DNA from: Chitinophaga tropicalis
Lineage (GTDB): Bacteria > Bacteroidota > Bacteroidia > Chitinophagales > Chitinophagaceae
Assembly: GCF_009758205.1 (NCBI RefSeq)
Contig: NZ_WRXN01000001.1
Coordinates: 682,001 to 746,000 of the forward strand
DNA length: 64,000 nt
Direction of reading: 5' to 3'
Below are positions 17,369 through 27,147 of this stretch, piece by piece. The position numbers and the translations under genes are program-made. How positions within the stretch are numbered: position 1 is the first letter of the stretch; every line of letters starts with the position of its first letter. The notes beneath the pieces are model-generated. The model was not told the origin of the DNA and did no database searches. It saw only the letters and a list, made by a program, of their open reading frames with translations.

Positions 17369-17641
17369 TTATGATTCGCTAACGTAAGATGTTGGCTCAA
17401 ACTCAATAATTTCATAGAGTGCCAGCTGGAATTTATCCAGGGGATCCTCGCTGATGATCTGTTCTACCTCTTTACGGCTGGATGCCTTACAGATGATCAA
17501 ACCTCCGGATTTTGGCTTACGGCGTCCGGCAAGTATAAATTGCCCGCTTTTATAGTACTTCTCAAGAAATGCTCTGTGCTGTTCCATATAATGTTCTATG
17601 GCAGCTACCGGACGAATGTATTGTAGGAGGATCAGGTACAT
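17369..17641 (-). CDS. YciI family protein
   Basis: A 90-residue single-domain protein of the YciI/YCII-related dimeric ferredoxin-like fold. Features are the N-terminal strand MYLILLQYIRP, the conserved histidine and acidic context in HYMEQHRAFLEKYYKSG, and the FILAGRRKPKSGGLIICKA and EDPLDKFQLALYEIIEFEP segments. Family members are small cytoplasmic proteins with mostly unproven enzymatic roles. It has its own promoter element about 48 bases upstream and is monocistronic. Confidence 0.82.
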   Translation of the reverse strand: MYLILLQYIRPVAAIEHYMEQHRAFLEKYYKSGQFILAGRRKPKSGGLIICKASSRKEVEQIISEDPLDKFQLALYEIIEFEPTSYVSES

Positions 17642-17969
17642 AACAGCGTTTCAATAATAGGATTTAGAATCATGATAGAACCTTTTTTACAAAGGTATAA
17701 AACTATCGCAGTTTTTATTTTATAATAATATTATAGAAATGAGCATTTTATGCAAGCTCAATAGTACATCTTTGAAGATTGGCCCCAATAGCTAATATAT
17801 AGAAAATATGGTTATGTATAACAATCAGATTTTATTCCTGCGGGCCAAAGGTCAGAACTCCTATCATAAAAAATCTTAAACTGATAGAGCCTATCTATCT
17901 ACTAGTAACGAAAAAGAAAGTATTTTAGCATCCGGTTTCCATTTTTATTTAATTACGATCCCCCTTATT
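17642..17969. other. 328-base A/T-rich divergent intergenic region
   Basis: It separates the YciI gene (minus) from the DUF4836 gene (plus). It contains a TACCTTTG element for the YciI gene and a near-match TATTTTAG about 50 bases before the DUF4836 start. No open frame or strong hairpin was seen in it. Confidence 0.5.
17690..17697 (-). promoter_or_regulatory. -7 promoter element (TACCTTTG) of the YciI gene
   Basis: An exact TAnnTTTG match on the minus strand, about 48 bases upstream of the YciI ATG. Confidence 0.5.
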
Positions 17970-19739
17970 ATGACAAAAATGTTTTCAAAGGGTTTGCTAA
18001 CCGCCATCTCCGCAGCGGTTCTCCTTACTGCCTGTTCCAAGGCGCCGGAGCAAAGCAAATATATTCCCAAAACAGCAAGCGTTGTTCTTAGTCTGAACAG
18101 CAAACAGATCAGCAAGAAACTGATTACCGATGGTATTACCGTAGATAAACTTTTTGAAGCCGTTCAGTCCGGCGATACCGCTAACCAGGTAAAAAAAGCC
18201 TGGAAAGACCTGGAGAATTCCGGTATTGACCTGCAGGCTCATTCTTTCGTATCTGTAGTATATGCCAGGGAACGTTCTTATGTAACACTTACCAGCGGAC
18301 TGAAAGACGCAGGAAAGTTCGAGGAGTATCTGAAAAAGAATATCTCCAGCTTCTCCCTGAAAAAGAAGAATGACTTCCAGTACGTTTGGGCAGAAGAACA
18401 GGAAACAGTGATCGCCTGGAACAAGGAGATCGTGATCTGCCTGAAAGGCACGAACACAGACGCCCTGAAATATGGCTTACCTCCAGCTGGTTTGCCCGTT
18501 CCCGGCAATCCTGACGGAAACGATGATACCAGTACTGCCCAGCCGGCAGCCCAGGTTGCCCCTGCGGCAAATGCAGAGGAAGAAACATGGGTGGCTGAAG
18601 CAGATCACCTGTTCCACCTGAAAAAAGATGAAACAGCTGGTTCTATCACCGCTTTCAATGACCTGCTGAAAAATAATGCAGACATTGGCATCTACATCAA
18701 CCCTGAGCCTGTTTACAGCGCGCAGGCTACCATGATCCCTGCCAACCTGAAAGCATTGCTGGCCGGCTGCTATTACACCGGCGCTGTAAACTTTGAAAAA
18801 GGTAAAGTACTGGTAGACGGTACTTCCTATGTAGGAAAAGACCTGGCCGCCATCTACGAAAAATATGGCAGCCTGGAAGCTGACCTGAGCATGCTGGAAA
18901 AATATCCTTCCCAGAACATCACCGGCTTCATGGTATATGGCTTCGATTTCCGTATGATCGGCGATATCGTGAAAAGCACCGGCCTGGATGGTTTTGCCAA
19001 CATGGGCCTGCATAGCTCCGGCCTCACCCTGGACGATATCCTGAACGCTTTCAAAGGTCAGCTGGTATTCGTTGCTTCTGACTTCGAAGTGAAAAAGAAA
19101 CCAAGCGCCTACTTTGAAGGAGATTCTATCACACAGCCTGAATCAAAATGGGTATTTGCAATGAAAGTGGGCGACAAAGCCGCTTTCGACAAAGTAATGA
19201 ACTCTCCCATGCTGAAAGGCTTCTTTGTGAAAGAAGGCGATAAATATGTAATGCAGCAATCCGGTATGCCTGGTATGCCAGCTGTATCCATTACCGATAA
19301 ACTGGTGGTAACCGCTTCTGACGACGCGCTGCTGCAAAGCTACCTGGAAGGTAAAGGTAAAGCCGGTGGACTGGACAATGGTTTTGTCAGCAAGATCAAA
19401 GGCAACCCAATGGGCGCTTATGTGAACTTCGAAAAGATAGTAAACAATATCCCGGAAGAACAGATCCCGGCCGATGGAAGGGAACTGGCCGGCAAGTTCA
19501 AAGGCCTGCTGAAAGATATGACTGCGTTAAGCCATTCCTTTGATGGTAAGACCCAGCATTCAGAGATCGTGGTGAACTTCAGGAATGAGAACGAGAACAG
19601 CCTTGTTCAGATCATCAACCTGGGTACCGAGGCCGCCAGATACATGGAAGAGAAGAAGAAAAAGGAACTGGCCGGAGCTCCGCTGGATTCAGCCGCAACA
19701 GCAGTTGCAGATTCAGCTGCCGCTGCACCAGCTAATTAA
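17970..19739 (+). CDS. DUF4836 family lipoprotein
   Basis: A 589-residue lipoprotein with lipobox LTAC at about residues 19-22, followed by SKAPEQSKYIPKTASVVLSLNSKQISKKL. This is the typical opening of DUF4836 proteins. The body has repeated beta/alpha segments (SFVSVVYARERSYVTLTSGL, MVYGFDFRMIGDIVKSTGL, QLVFVASDFEVKKKP). A low-complexity Ala/Pro-rich insertion lies at about 170-200 and an Ala-rich tail at the C-terminus. The function of the family is unknown. A dedicated hairpin terminator follows at once, so the gene appears monocistronic. Confidence 0.85.
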   Translation: MTKMFSKGLLTAISAAVLLTACSKAPEQSKYIPKTASVVLSLNSKQISKKLITDGITVDKLFEAVQSGDTANQVKKAWKDLENSGIDLQAHSFVSVVYARERSYVTLTSGLKDAGKFEEYLKKNISSFSLKKKNDFQYVWAEEQETVIAWNKEIVICLKGTNTDALKYGLPPAGLPVPGNPDGNDDTSTAQPAAQVAPAANAEEETWVAEADHLFHLKKDETAGSITAFNDLLKNNADIGIYINPEPVYSAQATMIPANLKALLAGCYYTGAVNFEKGKVLVDGTSYVGKDLAAIYEKYGSLEADLSMLEKYPSQNITGFMVYGFDFRMIGDIVKSTGLDGFANMGLHSSGLTLDDILNAFKGQLVFVASDFEVKKKPSAYFEGDSITQPESKWVFAMKVGDKAAFDKVMNSPMLKGFFVKEGDKYVMQQSGMPGMPAVSITDKLVVTASDDALLQSYLEGKGKAGGLDNGFVSKIKGNPMGAYVNFEKIVNNIPEEQIPADGRELAGKFKGLLKDMTALSHSFDGKTQHSEIVVNFRNENENSLVQIINLGTEAARYMEEKKKKELAGAPLDSAATAVADSAAAAPAN

Positions 19740-19759
19740 TTAGTAGCTGACACAATATT

Positions 19760-19798
19760 AAAACCCATGGTCTTTCAAAACGGCCATGGGTTTTTTTT
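19760..19798 (+). terminator. Intrinsic terminator of the DUF4836 gene
   Basis: AAAACCCATGG pairs with CCATGGGTTTT and is followed by a run of eight Ts, 20 bases after the stop codon. Confidence 0.85.
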
Positions 19799-19850
19799 CG
19801 CTATAACAAATCAAACAGCTACATTACCTTGTATTAGAATACCAACATAC

Positions 19851-20501
19851 ATGCAGATACAATTAGAAAACCTGGTACCTGTACCGCTGAAAGATAAAAT
19901 ACTACAGCGGTCCTCAGATATATGGAACCGGCAGGTAACATTCACACCAGGGCACTTCATCAAAATAAAGGCCCCCTCCGGTACAGGAAAAACTACCCTG
20001 GTACATTACCTGTACCATATCAGGAATGACTATACCGGCGCCATACTGGTTAACGGAAAACCCTGGCCTTCCTACAGCAAAAACAACATCGCTGATATAC
20101 GCCAGAAACAGGTCAGCGTGGTTTTCCAGGACCTTCGCATTTTCGAACAACTCAGTGCACAGGAAAATATAGAACTGAAGCGTATCATGATGCCTCAACC
20201 CTCATGTACCGCAGAAAAGATACAGGAAATGGCTGCCCGCCTCAATGTAACCCATGTACTGGCACAGAGCGGCAGAACATTATCTTACGGCGAGCGGCAA
20301 CGCATAGCCATTATCCGCGCTCTTGTACAACCCTTCGAATGGCTTATCATGGACGAACCCTTCAGCCACCTGGATGAAGACAACGCCCAACGCGCAGCCA
20401 GCCTCATAGCAGAAGAATGCAAAGCCCGCAAAGCCGGTTTTATTTTGACAGACCTGGACCATGACAACAGGTTTGAATATGACACACTTTATAACTTATG
20501 A
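19851..20501 (+). CDS. ABC transporter ATP-binding protein
   Basis: A 216-residue cytoplasmic ATPase of the LolD/MacB type. Walker A is APSGTGKTTLVHYL, the Q-loop lies in VVFQDLRIFEQLSAQEN, the signature is LSYGERQRIAIIRAL, Walker B is WLIMDEPFSHLDED, and the H-loop region is ILTDLDHDNRF. A longer frame begins at 19767 but would start inside the upstream terminator, so the ATG at 19851 is chosen. The stop overlaps the start of the permease gene by four bases (ATGA), showing translational coupling. It energises the permease encoded next. Confidence 0.9.
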   Translation: MQIQLENLVPVPLKDKILQRSSDIWNRQVTFTPGHFIKIKAPSGTGKTTLVHYLYHIRNDYTGAILVNGKPWPSYSKNNIADIRQKQVSVVFQDLRIFEQLSAQENIELKRIMMPQPSCTAEKIQEMAARLNVTHVLAQSGRTLSYGERQRIAIIRALVQPFEWLIMDEPFSHLDEDNAQRAASLIAEECKARKAGFILTDLDHDNRFEYDTLYNL

Positions 20502-21697
20502 TGCCATCCTTTTTTCAGTTACTTAAAAAGATTATCCGCACAGGTGTGGGCCGGGCCCGTATGATCATGGCAACACTGGGCCTGGGCATTGCCATGCTGC
20601 TCCTCCTTATTGCCATACAGGTACATACCGATTTCGACCAGCTCCTCCACGGCCGGCAGAATGAAAATGAAAGCGCAGACTTCCTGGTCATCAATAAAAA
20701 GATCACGAACGAGATGATGGGGCAAACAGGAAAGAGCGAGTTCACAGACCAGGAAATTGCAGACATACAGAAACAACCTTTCACCCAGGCATTCGGATTC
20801 ATTACTTCCAACCAGTATAAAGTAACAGCTGCCGCCCCAGGCGATCTTCACTTCTATACAGATATGTTCTTCGAATCAGTGCCGGACGCATTCATTGACG
20901 TGAAGAACGACGAATGGAAATGGAGCCCGGGAGATAATGCCCTCCCTATTATCCTTCCTAACGACTTTCTGAACCTCTACAACTTTGGCTTTGCATTGAG
21001 CCAGGACCTGCCGCAGATATCGCAGGAAACGGTAAAGGCTTTACCCATGAAGATCACCATTTCAAGAGGAATGCTCACCCAGGAGTTTACAGGCCGTATA
21101 GTAGGGTTCTCTGACAGGATATCTTCCTTCCTGGTACCTGGTACTTTCATGCAGTGGGCCAATGAAAAATTTGGCAGCGGTCAGAAAACGGCTCCTTCAA
21201 GAGTGATCATCAAAACGAAAGATCCATCCAATCCGGTATTGGTAAAATACCTGGACGATAAAGGATATACTACCAACCAGGACAAACTCAAATACAGCAA
21301 AACAAAACTGATAGTACAAACTATCGTTTCCGTAATAGGCTTCTTTGGCCTGGTGCTCCTCCTGTTTGCATTGCTGGTGTTCAGCATGTTCATTCAGCTG
21401 GTAATAGCCAGCTGTAAGCGGGAGATACAGTTGCTGGTCACACTGGGCACAGCGCCCAGGCAACTGCAACGTTACCTGATGCGCCAGTTTGTGCCTTTGT
21501 ACATCGTTATAGGTATCCTGGCCCTGTTGGTGGTGGCTGGTTTACAATGGATGGCAGCACAGGAACTGGAAAAGCATGATATGATCGTTTCCCCACTGGT
21601 ATCTGCCGGTACGATCTGTGCTGCATTGCTGGTTATCCTGCTGGTGTACATAGTAAACAGGTTCAACGTCAGGAAGTATATCAATGCTATCAGTTAA
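20498..21697 (+). CDS. ABC transporter permease, FtsX/MacB-like
   Basis: A 399-residue membrane protein with one N-terminal helix (about 25-45), a large soluble domain (about 50-270), and three C-terminal helices. This is the topology of type VII (MacB/LolCE/FtsX) permeases. The cytoplasmic loop CKREIQLLVTLGTAPRQLQRYL matches the coupling region EIGxLxALGAsrrqI of that family. Such systems do not transport small solutes but perform mechanotransmission or lipoprotein/peptide extrusion. The partner and substrate are unknown, and no membrane-fusion protein is adjacent. Confidence 0.82.
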   Translation: MMPSFFQLLKKIIRTGVGRARMIMATLGLGIAMLLLLIAIQVHTDFDQLLHGRQNENESADFLVINKKITNEMMGQTGKSEFTDQEIADIQKQPFTQAFGFITSNQYKVTAAAPGDLHFYTDMFFESVPDAFIDVKNDEWKWSPGDNALPIILPNDFLNLYNFGFALSQDLPQISQETVKALPMKITISRGMLTQEFTGRIVGFSDRISSFLVPGTFMQWANEKFGSGQKTAPSRVIIKTKDPSNPVLVKYLDDKGYTTNQDKLKYSKTKLIVQTIVSVIGFFGLVLLLFALLVFSMFIQLVIASCKREIQLLVTLGTAPRQLQRYLMRQFVPLYIVIGILALLVVAGLQWMAAQELEKHDMIVSPLVSAGTICAALLVILLVYIVNRFNVRKYINAIS

Positions 21698-21728
21698 TTA
21701 CTTTTACACACTTAAATTATATTCAAAG

Positions 21729-22031
21729 ATGTTTGTACATGTCGTAAATTTTTGGCTGAAACCAGGCCTTTCAGAAGCGGATATCAGGAAGTTCGAAGAG
21801 GGCGTACAATCTCTCAGCGTTATTGAATCGCTGGTAATGTTCAATGTAGGCAAACCCGCATCGACAGACCGTCCGGTAATAGACAGAAGCTACAGCTATT
21901 GTGAGCTGACCGTCTTCAACGATGAAGCCGGACATGACGTTTACCAGAAACATCCGGTACATCTTGCATTTGTAGAGAACTGCAAACACCTCTGGGAAAA
22001 GGTGGTTATCTATGATTCTGAGACTATTTAA
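21729..22031 (+). CDS. Dabb (stress-responsive A/B barrel) domain protein
   Basis: A 100-residue dimeric alpha/beta-barrel protein. Motifs typical of the Dabb family are the opening MFVHVVNFWLKPGLSEADIRKFEEGVQSL and the C-terminal FNDEAGHDVYQKHPVHLAF...WEKVVIYD, each shown here only as landmarks. Family roles range from stress response to small-molecule cyclisation, and none is assigned here. The frame extends upstream to 21684 inside the permease gene, but the ATG at 21729 fits the family start. It may be transcribed with the ABC genes, 31 bases upstream. Confidence 0.8.
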   Translation: MFVHVVNFWLKPGLSEADIRKFEEGVQSLSVIESLVMFNVGKPASTDRPVIDRSYSYCELTVFNDEAGHDVYQKHPVHLAFVENCKHLWEKVVIYDSETI

Positions 22032-22061
22032 CTACGCGGCCCCGCAGGCGGCCAAACGCAC

Positions 22062-22100
22062 AAAAAAAACGCTTTTGCCGAAGGCAAAAGCGTTTTTTTT
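22062..22100. terminator. Bidirectional intrinsic terminator, GCCGAAGGC family
   Basis: Perfect 18-base arms around GAA in a convergent gap. Its right T-run overlaps the stop codon of the minus-strand gene by two bases. A GC-rich element (GGCCCCGCAGGCGGCC) lies about 20 bases to the left. Confidence 0.85.
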
Positions 22101-24663
22101 AATACTTATTTATCTCCGAATCGTGCGGCATAATAAACGTTTCCTTTACCTGTCCGCTCATTAACAGATACGGACTCCATACGGCTCCTGCAACAAGCAG
22201 CTGTACAAGATCTTTTGTATCGGCAGGGTCCCATGTGGTCAGCTCATAGATGTAATAGAACGTTACCTGGTCTGCCGCCAGAAACAGGAAATTGAAAACA
22301 AAGTAATACACCATAGTGACGGGAAAAGTATCCCGCCGCTTAAAGAAAAGGAAGATCAGCAGAATACTGTAGGTAAGGAAAAACACATTTCCCGCCAGCT
22401 CAACTATCAGCAGCAGCTGTAATAGTGAAGTATTGCCGGTGGCGTTTTTCACCTGGTCAAGATGCTGCCACAGGTTATTCTGAAATACCGGCGTCTTGAA
22501 AAGCTGGAACAGCAATACCAGGGGCCTGATACAGATGCCTATTGCCAGCAGTATCAGCCAGCCGTTCATTTCCCGCGGATAAAGAGGTTGCTGTACCGGC
22601 AATATTGATCTCTTGTAATAACGTTGCGCCTGGTAATAGAAGATCCCCGCAAACAGTAATGTCAGGGCAATGATCAGCCAGTTCAGTCCACCGGAATTTC
22701 CACCCGGCGAAGAGGAAGATACGTCAGGATTCCACGTAAAATTATACCCCAGTACCTCATCTATCTTTTTACGGTCTTCCAGGTAAGTAGCTATAAAGTC
22801 TGCCGGGATATAGTCCTGGTAGGTTTCAAATTTATAGTGCAGTATTGCATTCCTGCCATTGACAGAAGGAGAGAAGTAAAAAGAGTAATACCTGTTCTTT
22901 ATGTTGATCTCTTCTCCCTCCAGCGGTAGTTCTGTTGGCATTTCAATAATGATGCGGTAATCCATGGAAACAGGGTAACGCAGGGAAAGCGGCGCCTCCT
23001 TTCTTTCCTTATCAATGCTGGCAGGAAGAACATCTTTCAGTACACCCGCATAAGGATTGAAAGATACCCTGCCGGCAGCGCTGCTGTCCTGTTTCCAGGG
23101 CTCTTCCAGTATATAGGTTTCCCTCACCGCCAGCTGGTTGGCAGTATCGTTGTCTTTTATCTGCAAAGGCGTATCCACACTGATCTTGCCATACACTTTC
23201 CTGTAATATTCCATGTACGCCTTCTCATTATCTTTCAGGCTGCTGTTGGCCAGCTCATCCCGCTGAAGGTCTGCAAACTGCTTGTAGTAAGTAGACGTTA
23301 CTTCCAGGGTGCCTTTATTGGTGGTTTCTGAAGGCAGGTGAAAATGTTCGGTAACAGTGGTTTTACCGTAAGCCTTGTTTGTAATGTCTGTAAATCCTTT
23401 CGCACCTTCAGGATTTACTATCAGGCCCTTCTGGTAATCAGGCACGGTGATCTGGGAAAGGTCGCCACGCTGATAGCTGATAGTCGGATCTATCCAGTAA
23501 TCTTTACCATCAAGCTGCGCATATACGATCACGTGGTTAAAGATATCCGGCGCAGGAAGATAATCAGCAACATGACCTTTCCGGTAAGTGTTGATATATA
23601 CCATGCTGGCAAAGATGCCGTTGGCCTTCAGCAGTTGGGTAAGCAGCTGGGATTTATCTTTACAGTCGCCAAAGCGCTGTAATAATATCTTGTCAGGGGT
23701 ATTGGGGCGATGGGAATATTCACCCATTTCAATGCCCATATAACGGATATCATCCTGCACAAAGCGGATGGCTTTCTGCATGTATGATGCTTTGCTGCTG
23801 GCCGACTCTGATTTCAGCTCCGCTATTTTCTTCTGCAGGGCGTTGCCTGGTGCAGACACTGTATTGATACGTGCACCCCAGTTGATCACTTCCCCCCAGT
23901 CATTATACTCGCTGGCCTGTACTAACTGGTAGTCAAAGTACCAGCCCGGTGTATGGTAAGCTGATTCCAGTGGTTTGATATTGGTTTCTTTCCATTGATA
24001 CACCTGCATACCGTTGATGTTCTCTTTCTCAGGCAGCCGTGCTTTATTGAACGATTTGAAACGGATGTTCCGGGCAGGGGATGCTATCAGGCTTTTGTAG
24101 AAATTGACAACAGGATCGTAGGACGTCAGGTAGAAGAAGCTGGAATATTTATTATCGAAGATGGGATTGTTGCCCTCCAGCGTGTAGGCATATTCGATCT
24201 GGTCTCCTTTGCGTACATCTTCCAGCAGGAAATAGGCAGTATATACGCCGCTGTAGATAAAGCGGGAAAGCTCTTCTTCCTGCTGCAGGAATTTAAACCT
24301 GGAAGGTTGCAGCTGGTTGATCTCTTTTCCATTGCGGCGAACGACGATCTTATGGAAAAGTATTTTCTCGTATTCAGGATCGTATGTTACACTTATTTCG
24401 GCCCCGTTCTGTATCCCGGCCTCTGAGATTATCTGCCGCACAATATGCCGGTAAACAGCTGCTTTTTCAACGTGATGCTGTTCTTCGAACAACAGGAGAT
24501 AATATCCTTCACTGATATCCCGTTCGTCCGGTTTCTTGTCCATATCCGGCTGGTAGGGCACCAGCCAGGAAGGGGTAGAGGCAACGGAAAGGTTTTTATG
24601 CTGCGCCTTTACAACGGTCAGGCACGCAACAAGCAGGGCGGTAATGAACAGGTTCAGGCGCAT
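22099..24663 (-). CDS. DUF3857/transglutaminase-like protein with C-terminal DUF2569-type membrane domain
   Basis: An 854-residue exported protein. The signal peptide ends near VVKAQ. Residues about 55-210 form a DUF3857 beta domain. A transglutaminase-like core at about 270-400 has FGDCKDKSQLLTQLLKANGI with the catalytic-type cysteine, FNHVIVYAQLDGKDYWIDPT with His and Asp, and GEYSHRPNTPDKILLQRFGDC upstream. The Cys-His-Asp arrangement is intact. A helix near 660 anchors the protein. Four more hydrophobic segments beginning REMNGWLILLAIGICIRPLV resemble DUF2569. The ATG at 24661-24663 is preferred to a TTG nine bases upstream. It is the third gene in a likely operon after the FAD oxidoreductase and DUF2891 genes. 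The substrate is unknown. Confidence 0.85.
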   Translation of the reverse strand: MRLNLFITALLVACLTVVKAQHKNLSVASTPSWLVPYQPDMDKKPDERDISEGYYLLLFEEQHHVEKAAVYRHIVRQIISEAGIQNGAEISVTYDPEYEKILFHKIVVRRNGKEINQLQPSRFKFLQQEEELSRFIYSGVYTAYFLLEDVRKGDQIEYAYTLEGNNPIFDNKYSSFFYLTSYDPVVNFYKSLIASPARNIRFKSFNKARLPEKENINGMQVYQWKETNIKPLESAYHTPGWYFDYQLVQASEYNDWGEVINWGARINTVSAPGNALQKKIAELKSESASSKASYMQKAIRFVQDDIRYMGIEMGEYSHRPNTPDKILLQRFGDCKDKSQLLTQLLKANGIFASMVYINTYRKGHVADYLPAPDIFNHVIVYAQLDGKDYWIDPTISYQRGDLSQITVPDYQKGLIVNPEGAKGFTDITNKAYGKTTVTEHFHLPSETTNKGTLEVTSTYYKQFADLQRDELANSSLKDNEKAYMEYYRKVYGKISVDTPLQIKDNDTANQLAVRETYILEEPWKQDSSAAGRVSFNPYAGVLKDVLPASIDKERKEAPLSLRYPVSMDYRIIIEMPTELPLEGEEINIKNRYYSFYFSPSVNGRNAILHYKFETYQDYIPADFIATYLEDRKKIDEVLGYNFTWNPDVSSSSPGGNSGGLNWLIIALTLLFAGIFYYQAQRYYKRSILPVQQPLYPREMNGWLILLAIGICIRPLVLLFQLFKTPVFQNNLWQHLDQVKNATGNTSLLQLLLIVELAGNVFFLTYSILLIFLFFKRRDTFPVTMVYYFVFNFLFLAADQVTFYYIYELTTWDPADTKDLVQLLVAGAVWSPYLLMSGQVKETFIMPHDSEINKY

Positions 24664-24720
24664 AGAGATCAAATAGTATCTGAAAGTATAAGGGACCTGC
24701 TTCAGACAGGTCCCTTGTAC

Positions 24721-25827
24721 TTAGTTATTTCCTGTAGTAAGGGCATATACAGCAAAGGATGCCAGCCAGTGTTCGCCGGCATAATCGCCGCTGGCAACAT
24801 GCGGGATGGCAGCTTCCAGGTGTTCGTTGGCCAGCTGAAGGATGGCCGCCTTATTTTTATCCGTGTGTCTGGCAATACCGTAGAGGCACCAGGCACGGCT
24901 CAGATTTAATCCGTCAAGATGTACAAGCTTCCCGTCGGTACGGTCTTTTACCTGGCCAATGGAGAAGATAGTGATCTTATCAGCGCCCAGGCCGGGCAGG
25001 AATTTATGCAGCCATTGCTGGTATGCTGCATGCGGCAGTATCCGCCACATAAGGTCTGCTTCTTCCAGGCAGGGGGAAAGGAAATCATATCCTCCCGGTT
25101 CATAGGCTACCGGCCCGTTAACATCTGCTGCATAGAAGCGCATGGCTGCCTGCCTGATAGCGCCCTGCAGGGCAGTGTCTTTTGCGGTAACAGCATAATC
25201 CCAGGCCAGGCACAGGCCAAAGGCCAGGTTGGTATGTTCGCCTACGCGGATGGGGTATACCAGTTTACCGAGAAAGTCTGTATATGCACGGGAGAACTGG
25301 GTAGCCAGCGGCTGTACATTGGCGGCCAGCTGTTTTCCCAGCGGGTCATTCCAGGTAAGCAGCTCCCTTTGCAGCTGTAACAGCCAGCTCCAGCCATAGA
25401 TACGTTCAAAGCCCTTGTTCTCCCTGTTCTTAAACAACTCCTGCTCCTGCGAGATGTTGGCGGCAGTCAGGTTTTCAGACAGCTTTCTGACTATCTCCTG
25501 CTCCCTCGGCAATCCGGGAAAAGATTTGAGCAGGCGTACCAGCATCCAGTGGCCATGCACACTGCTATGCCAGTCAAAGCAACCGTAAAAGGCAGGGTGA
25601 TAATTACGTGGCGCCGTTACCAGCGAACTGTCAGAAAATACAACTCCCGTTTTGTAAGGATACTCCTGCTGCATACACCTCAGCGGCAGCTGCGCCAGGT
25701 GGGCGGCGCCCTGTGGCGTCAGGTCCAGGTGGCCTGTGGTATTGCGGGTATACAGCGCCTGTTGTGCAGATGTTGTAGACATCAGAGAGCTGATTATGAG
25801 TGATAGAACAAGGATCTTTCTTTTCAC
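24721..25827 (-). CDS. DUF2891 family exported protein
   Basis: A 368-residue protein with a signal peptide ending near STTSAQ. The motif HPAFYGCFDWHSSVHGHWMLV near residue 80 is diagnostic of DUF2891, a family of alpha/alpha-toroid-like helical proteins of unknown function. Other conserved stretches are GWSWLLQLQRELL, GEHTNLAFGLCLAWDYA and ACLEEADLMWRIL-like PCLEEADLMWRILP. The start is a GTG three bases beyond the stop codon of the upstream FAD oxidoreductase gene, so the genes are tightly coupled. A carbohydrate- or cell-wall-related role is possible from the fold but not shown. Confidence 0.8.
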   Translation of the reverse strand: MKRKILVLSLIISSLMSTTSAQQALYTRNTTGHLDLTPQGAAHLAQLPLRCMQQEYPYKTGVVFSDSSLVTAPRNYHPAFYGCFDWHSSVHGHWMLVRLLKSFPGLPREQEIVRKLSENLTAANISQEQELFKNRENKGFERIYGWSWLLQLQRELLTWNDPLGKQLAANVQPLATQFSRAYTDFLGKLVYPIRVGEHTNLAFGLCLAWDYAVTAKDTALQGAIRQAAMRFYAADVNGPVAYEPGGYDFLSPCLEEADLMWRILPHAAYQQWLHKFLPGLGADKITIFSIGQVKDRTDGKLVHLDGLNLSRAWCLYGIARHTDKNKAAILQLANEHLEAAIPHVASGDYAGEHWLASFAVYALTTGNN

Positions 25828-25830
25828 GGC

Positions 25831-27081
25831 TTAGTTTCTGTTAAGTAACAATTTCAGGTAGAAGGACGGCTTAGCCAGTTTTTTCCGGAGGTCTACTTCA
25901 TAGAACATACAGGAAAGTAATTCCTGCAGTTGCTTATTACGGCTGCTGATCTTCATAAGAGTGTTGAACAGCCATGGGTAGTTGATCAGCTTTTGCAGGC
26001 GGTGGCTCAGCTTCAGTTCCGGCCCCATAACACGGTATACTTCCGCATCGTATTTAGCCAGCTGTGTAGCAGAGAAATCATTTGCTTTCAAGGCCTCTAC
26101 AGCCTGCAACGCGGCAATACGGCCGGAATACAGGCCATTGCCGATGCCTTCTCCTGTAAAAGGATCAATGAGGTAAGCAGCATCGCCTACCAGCATATAA
26201 CGGTTACCTGATATAACACGTTGCTTGCTGCCCAGCGGAAGACCATAACCTTCAATACTGCTGGTCAGCTCAGCATTTTTAAAACGCTCTTTGAAAACAG
26301 GATCGTTCTCTATAATGTCCAGCATGGACTTCTTCAGGTTCATTTTCTTTTTGCGCACAGCTTCACTCAGCACACCCACGCCCACGTTAGCTTCCCCGTT
26401 TGGCAGCGGGAAGATCCAGAAGTAGCCGGGCAGGAGGTTTTTCAGGAAGTGCAGCTCAATAAAATTATCTGCATTGTTGCCGCTTACGTTCTTGTAGTAG
26501 GCGCGTATACCTGCCACATAGTGTTTAGGCTCCATGGTGATGTTGGCTACCTCTTTAGTGAATGCTGAATGTGCACCATTGGCAACGATGAGCAGTTGTG
26601 CCTTTACCTGGAACCCGTTGCTGCCGGAAACGAGATAACCGTCTTCCTGCAGCTCATATTTATCAATTGTAACTCCCTCAAAAAGTTTTATTTCAGAGCG
26701 GCGTTTGATCTCCTCTACCAGGAAATTGTCGAAGTCCATGCGTTTACACACATAACCTATTGGTGTTTCCTTATGGCTTTCGTTCCCGCTGTTGTAATCA
26801 GGGCGGTATCCAACATCCAGGCTATGCCTGCCGGGCGATACAAATGTAACACCCCAGCTGTTTACCTTAAAGTCGGCTGCCTTCAGGCGGCTGGCAATAG
26901 CGGGATCTATACGGTTCAGCGCTGTGATCACTTTACCGCTTAAGCCGTCTCCGCAAACTTTATCGCGCGGAAACACAGCTTTGTCCACCACTATACATTC
27001 CACTCCTGATTGGGCCAGCTGGAGGGCTGCTGCAGCTCCGGCCGGGCCGGCGCCAACAATACATACTTTTGTTTCAAACAT
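25831..27081 (-). CDS. FAD-dependent oxidoreductase, geranylgeranyl reductase family
   Basis: A 416-residue flavoprotein. The dinucleotide-binding motif VCIVGAGPAGAAAALQLAQ is at residues 6-24, followed by the CGDG motif in FPRDKVCGDGLSGKV that marks geranylgeranyl-reductase-like enzymes. The second FAD motif is MLVGDAAYLIDPFTGEGIG at about 290. Family members saturate isoprenoid chains or modify quinones and lipids. In Bacteroidota the exact reaction is usually unknown. It is the first gene of a three-gene minus-strand operon and is divergent from ybaB across 66 bases. Confidence 0.85.
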   Translation of the reverse strand: MFETKVCIVGAGPAGAAAALQLAQSGVECIVVDKAVFPRDKVCGDGLSGKVITALNRIDPAIASRLKAADFKVNSWGVTFVSPGRHSLDVGYRPDYNSGNESHKETPIGYVCKRMDFDNFLVEEIKRRSEIKLFEGVTIDKYELQEDGYLVSGSNGFQVKAQLLIVANGAHSAFTKEVANITMEPKHYVAGIRAYYKNVSGNNADNFIELHFLKNLLPGYFWIFPLPNGEANVGVGVLSEAVRKKKMNLKKSMLDIIENDPVFKERFKNAELTSSIEGYGLPLGSKQRVISGNRYMLVGDAAYLIDPFTGEGIGNGLYSGRIAALQAVEALKANDFSATQLAKYDAEVYRVMGPELKLSHRLQKLINYPWLFNTLMKISSRNKQLQELLSCMFYEVDLRKKLAKPSFYLKLLLNRN

Positions 27082-27147
27082 CCTTGTTAATTGAAGCGTT
27101 AAGATAAAGAAAAGAGGAATATCTTCGCCCCTTTAAATCAATATATC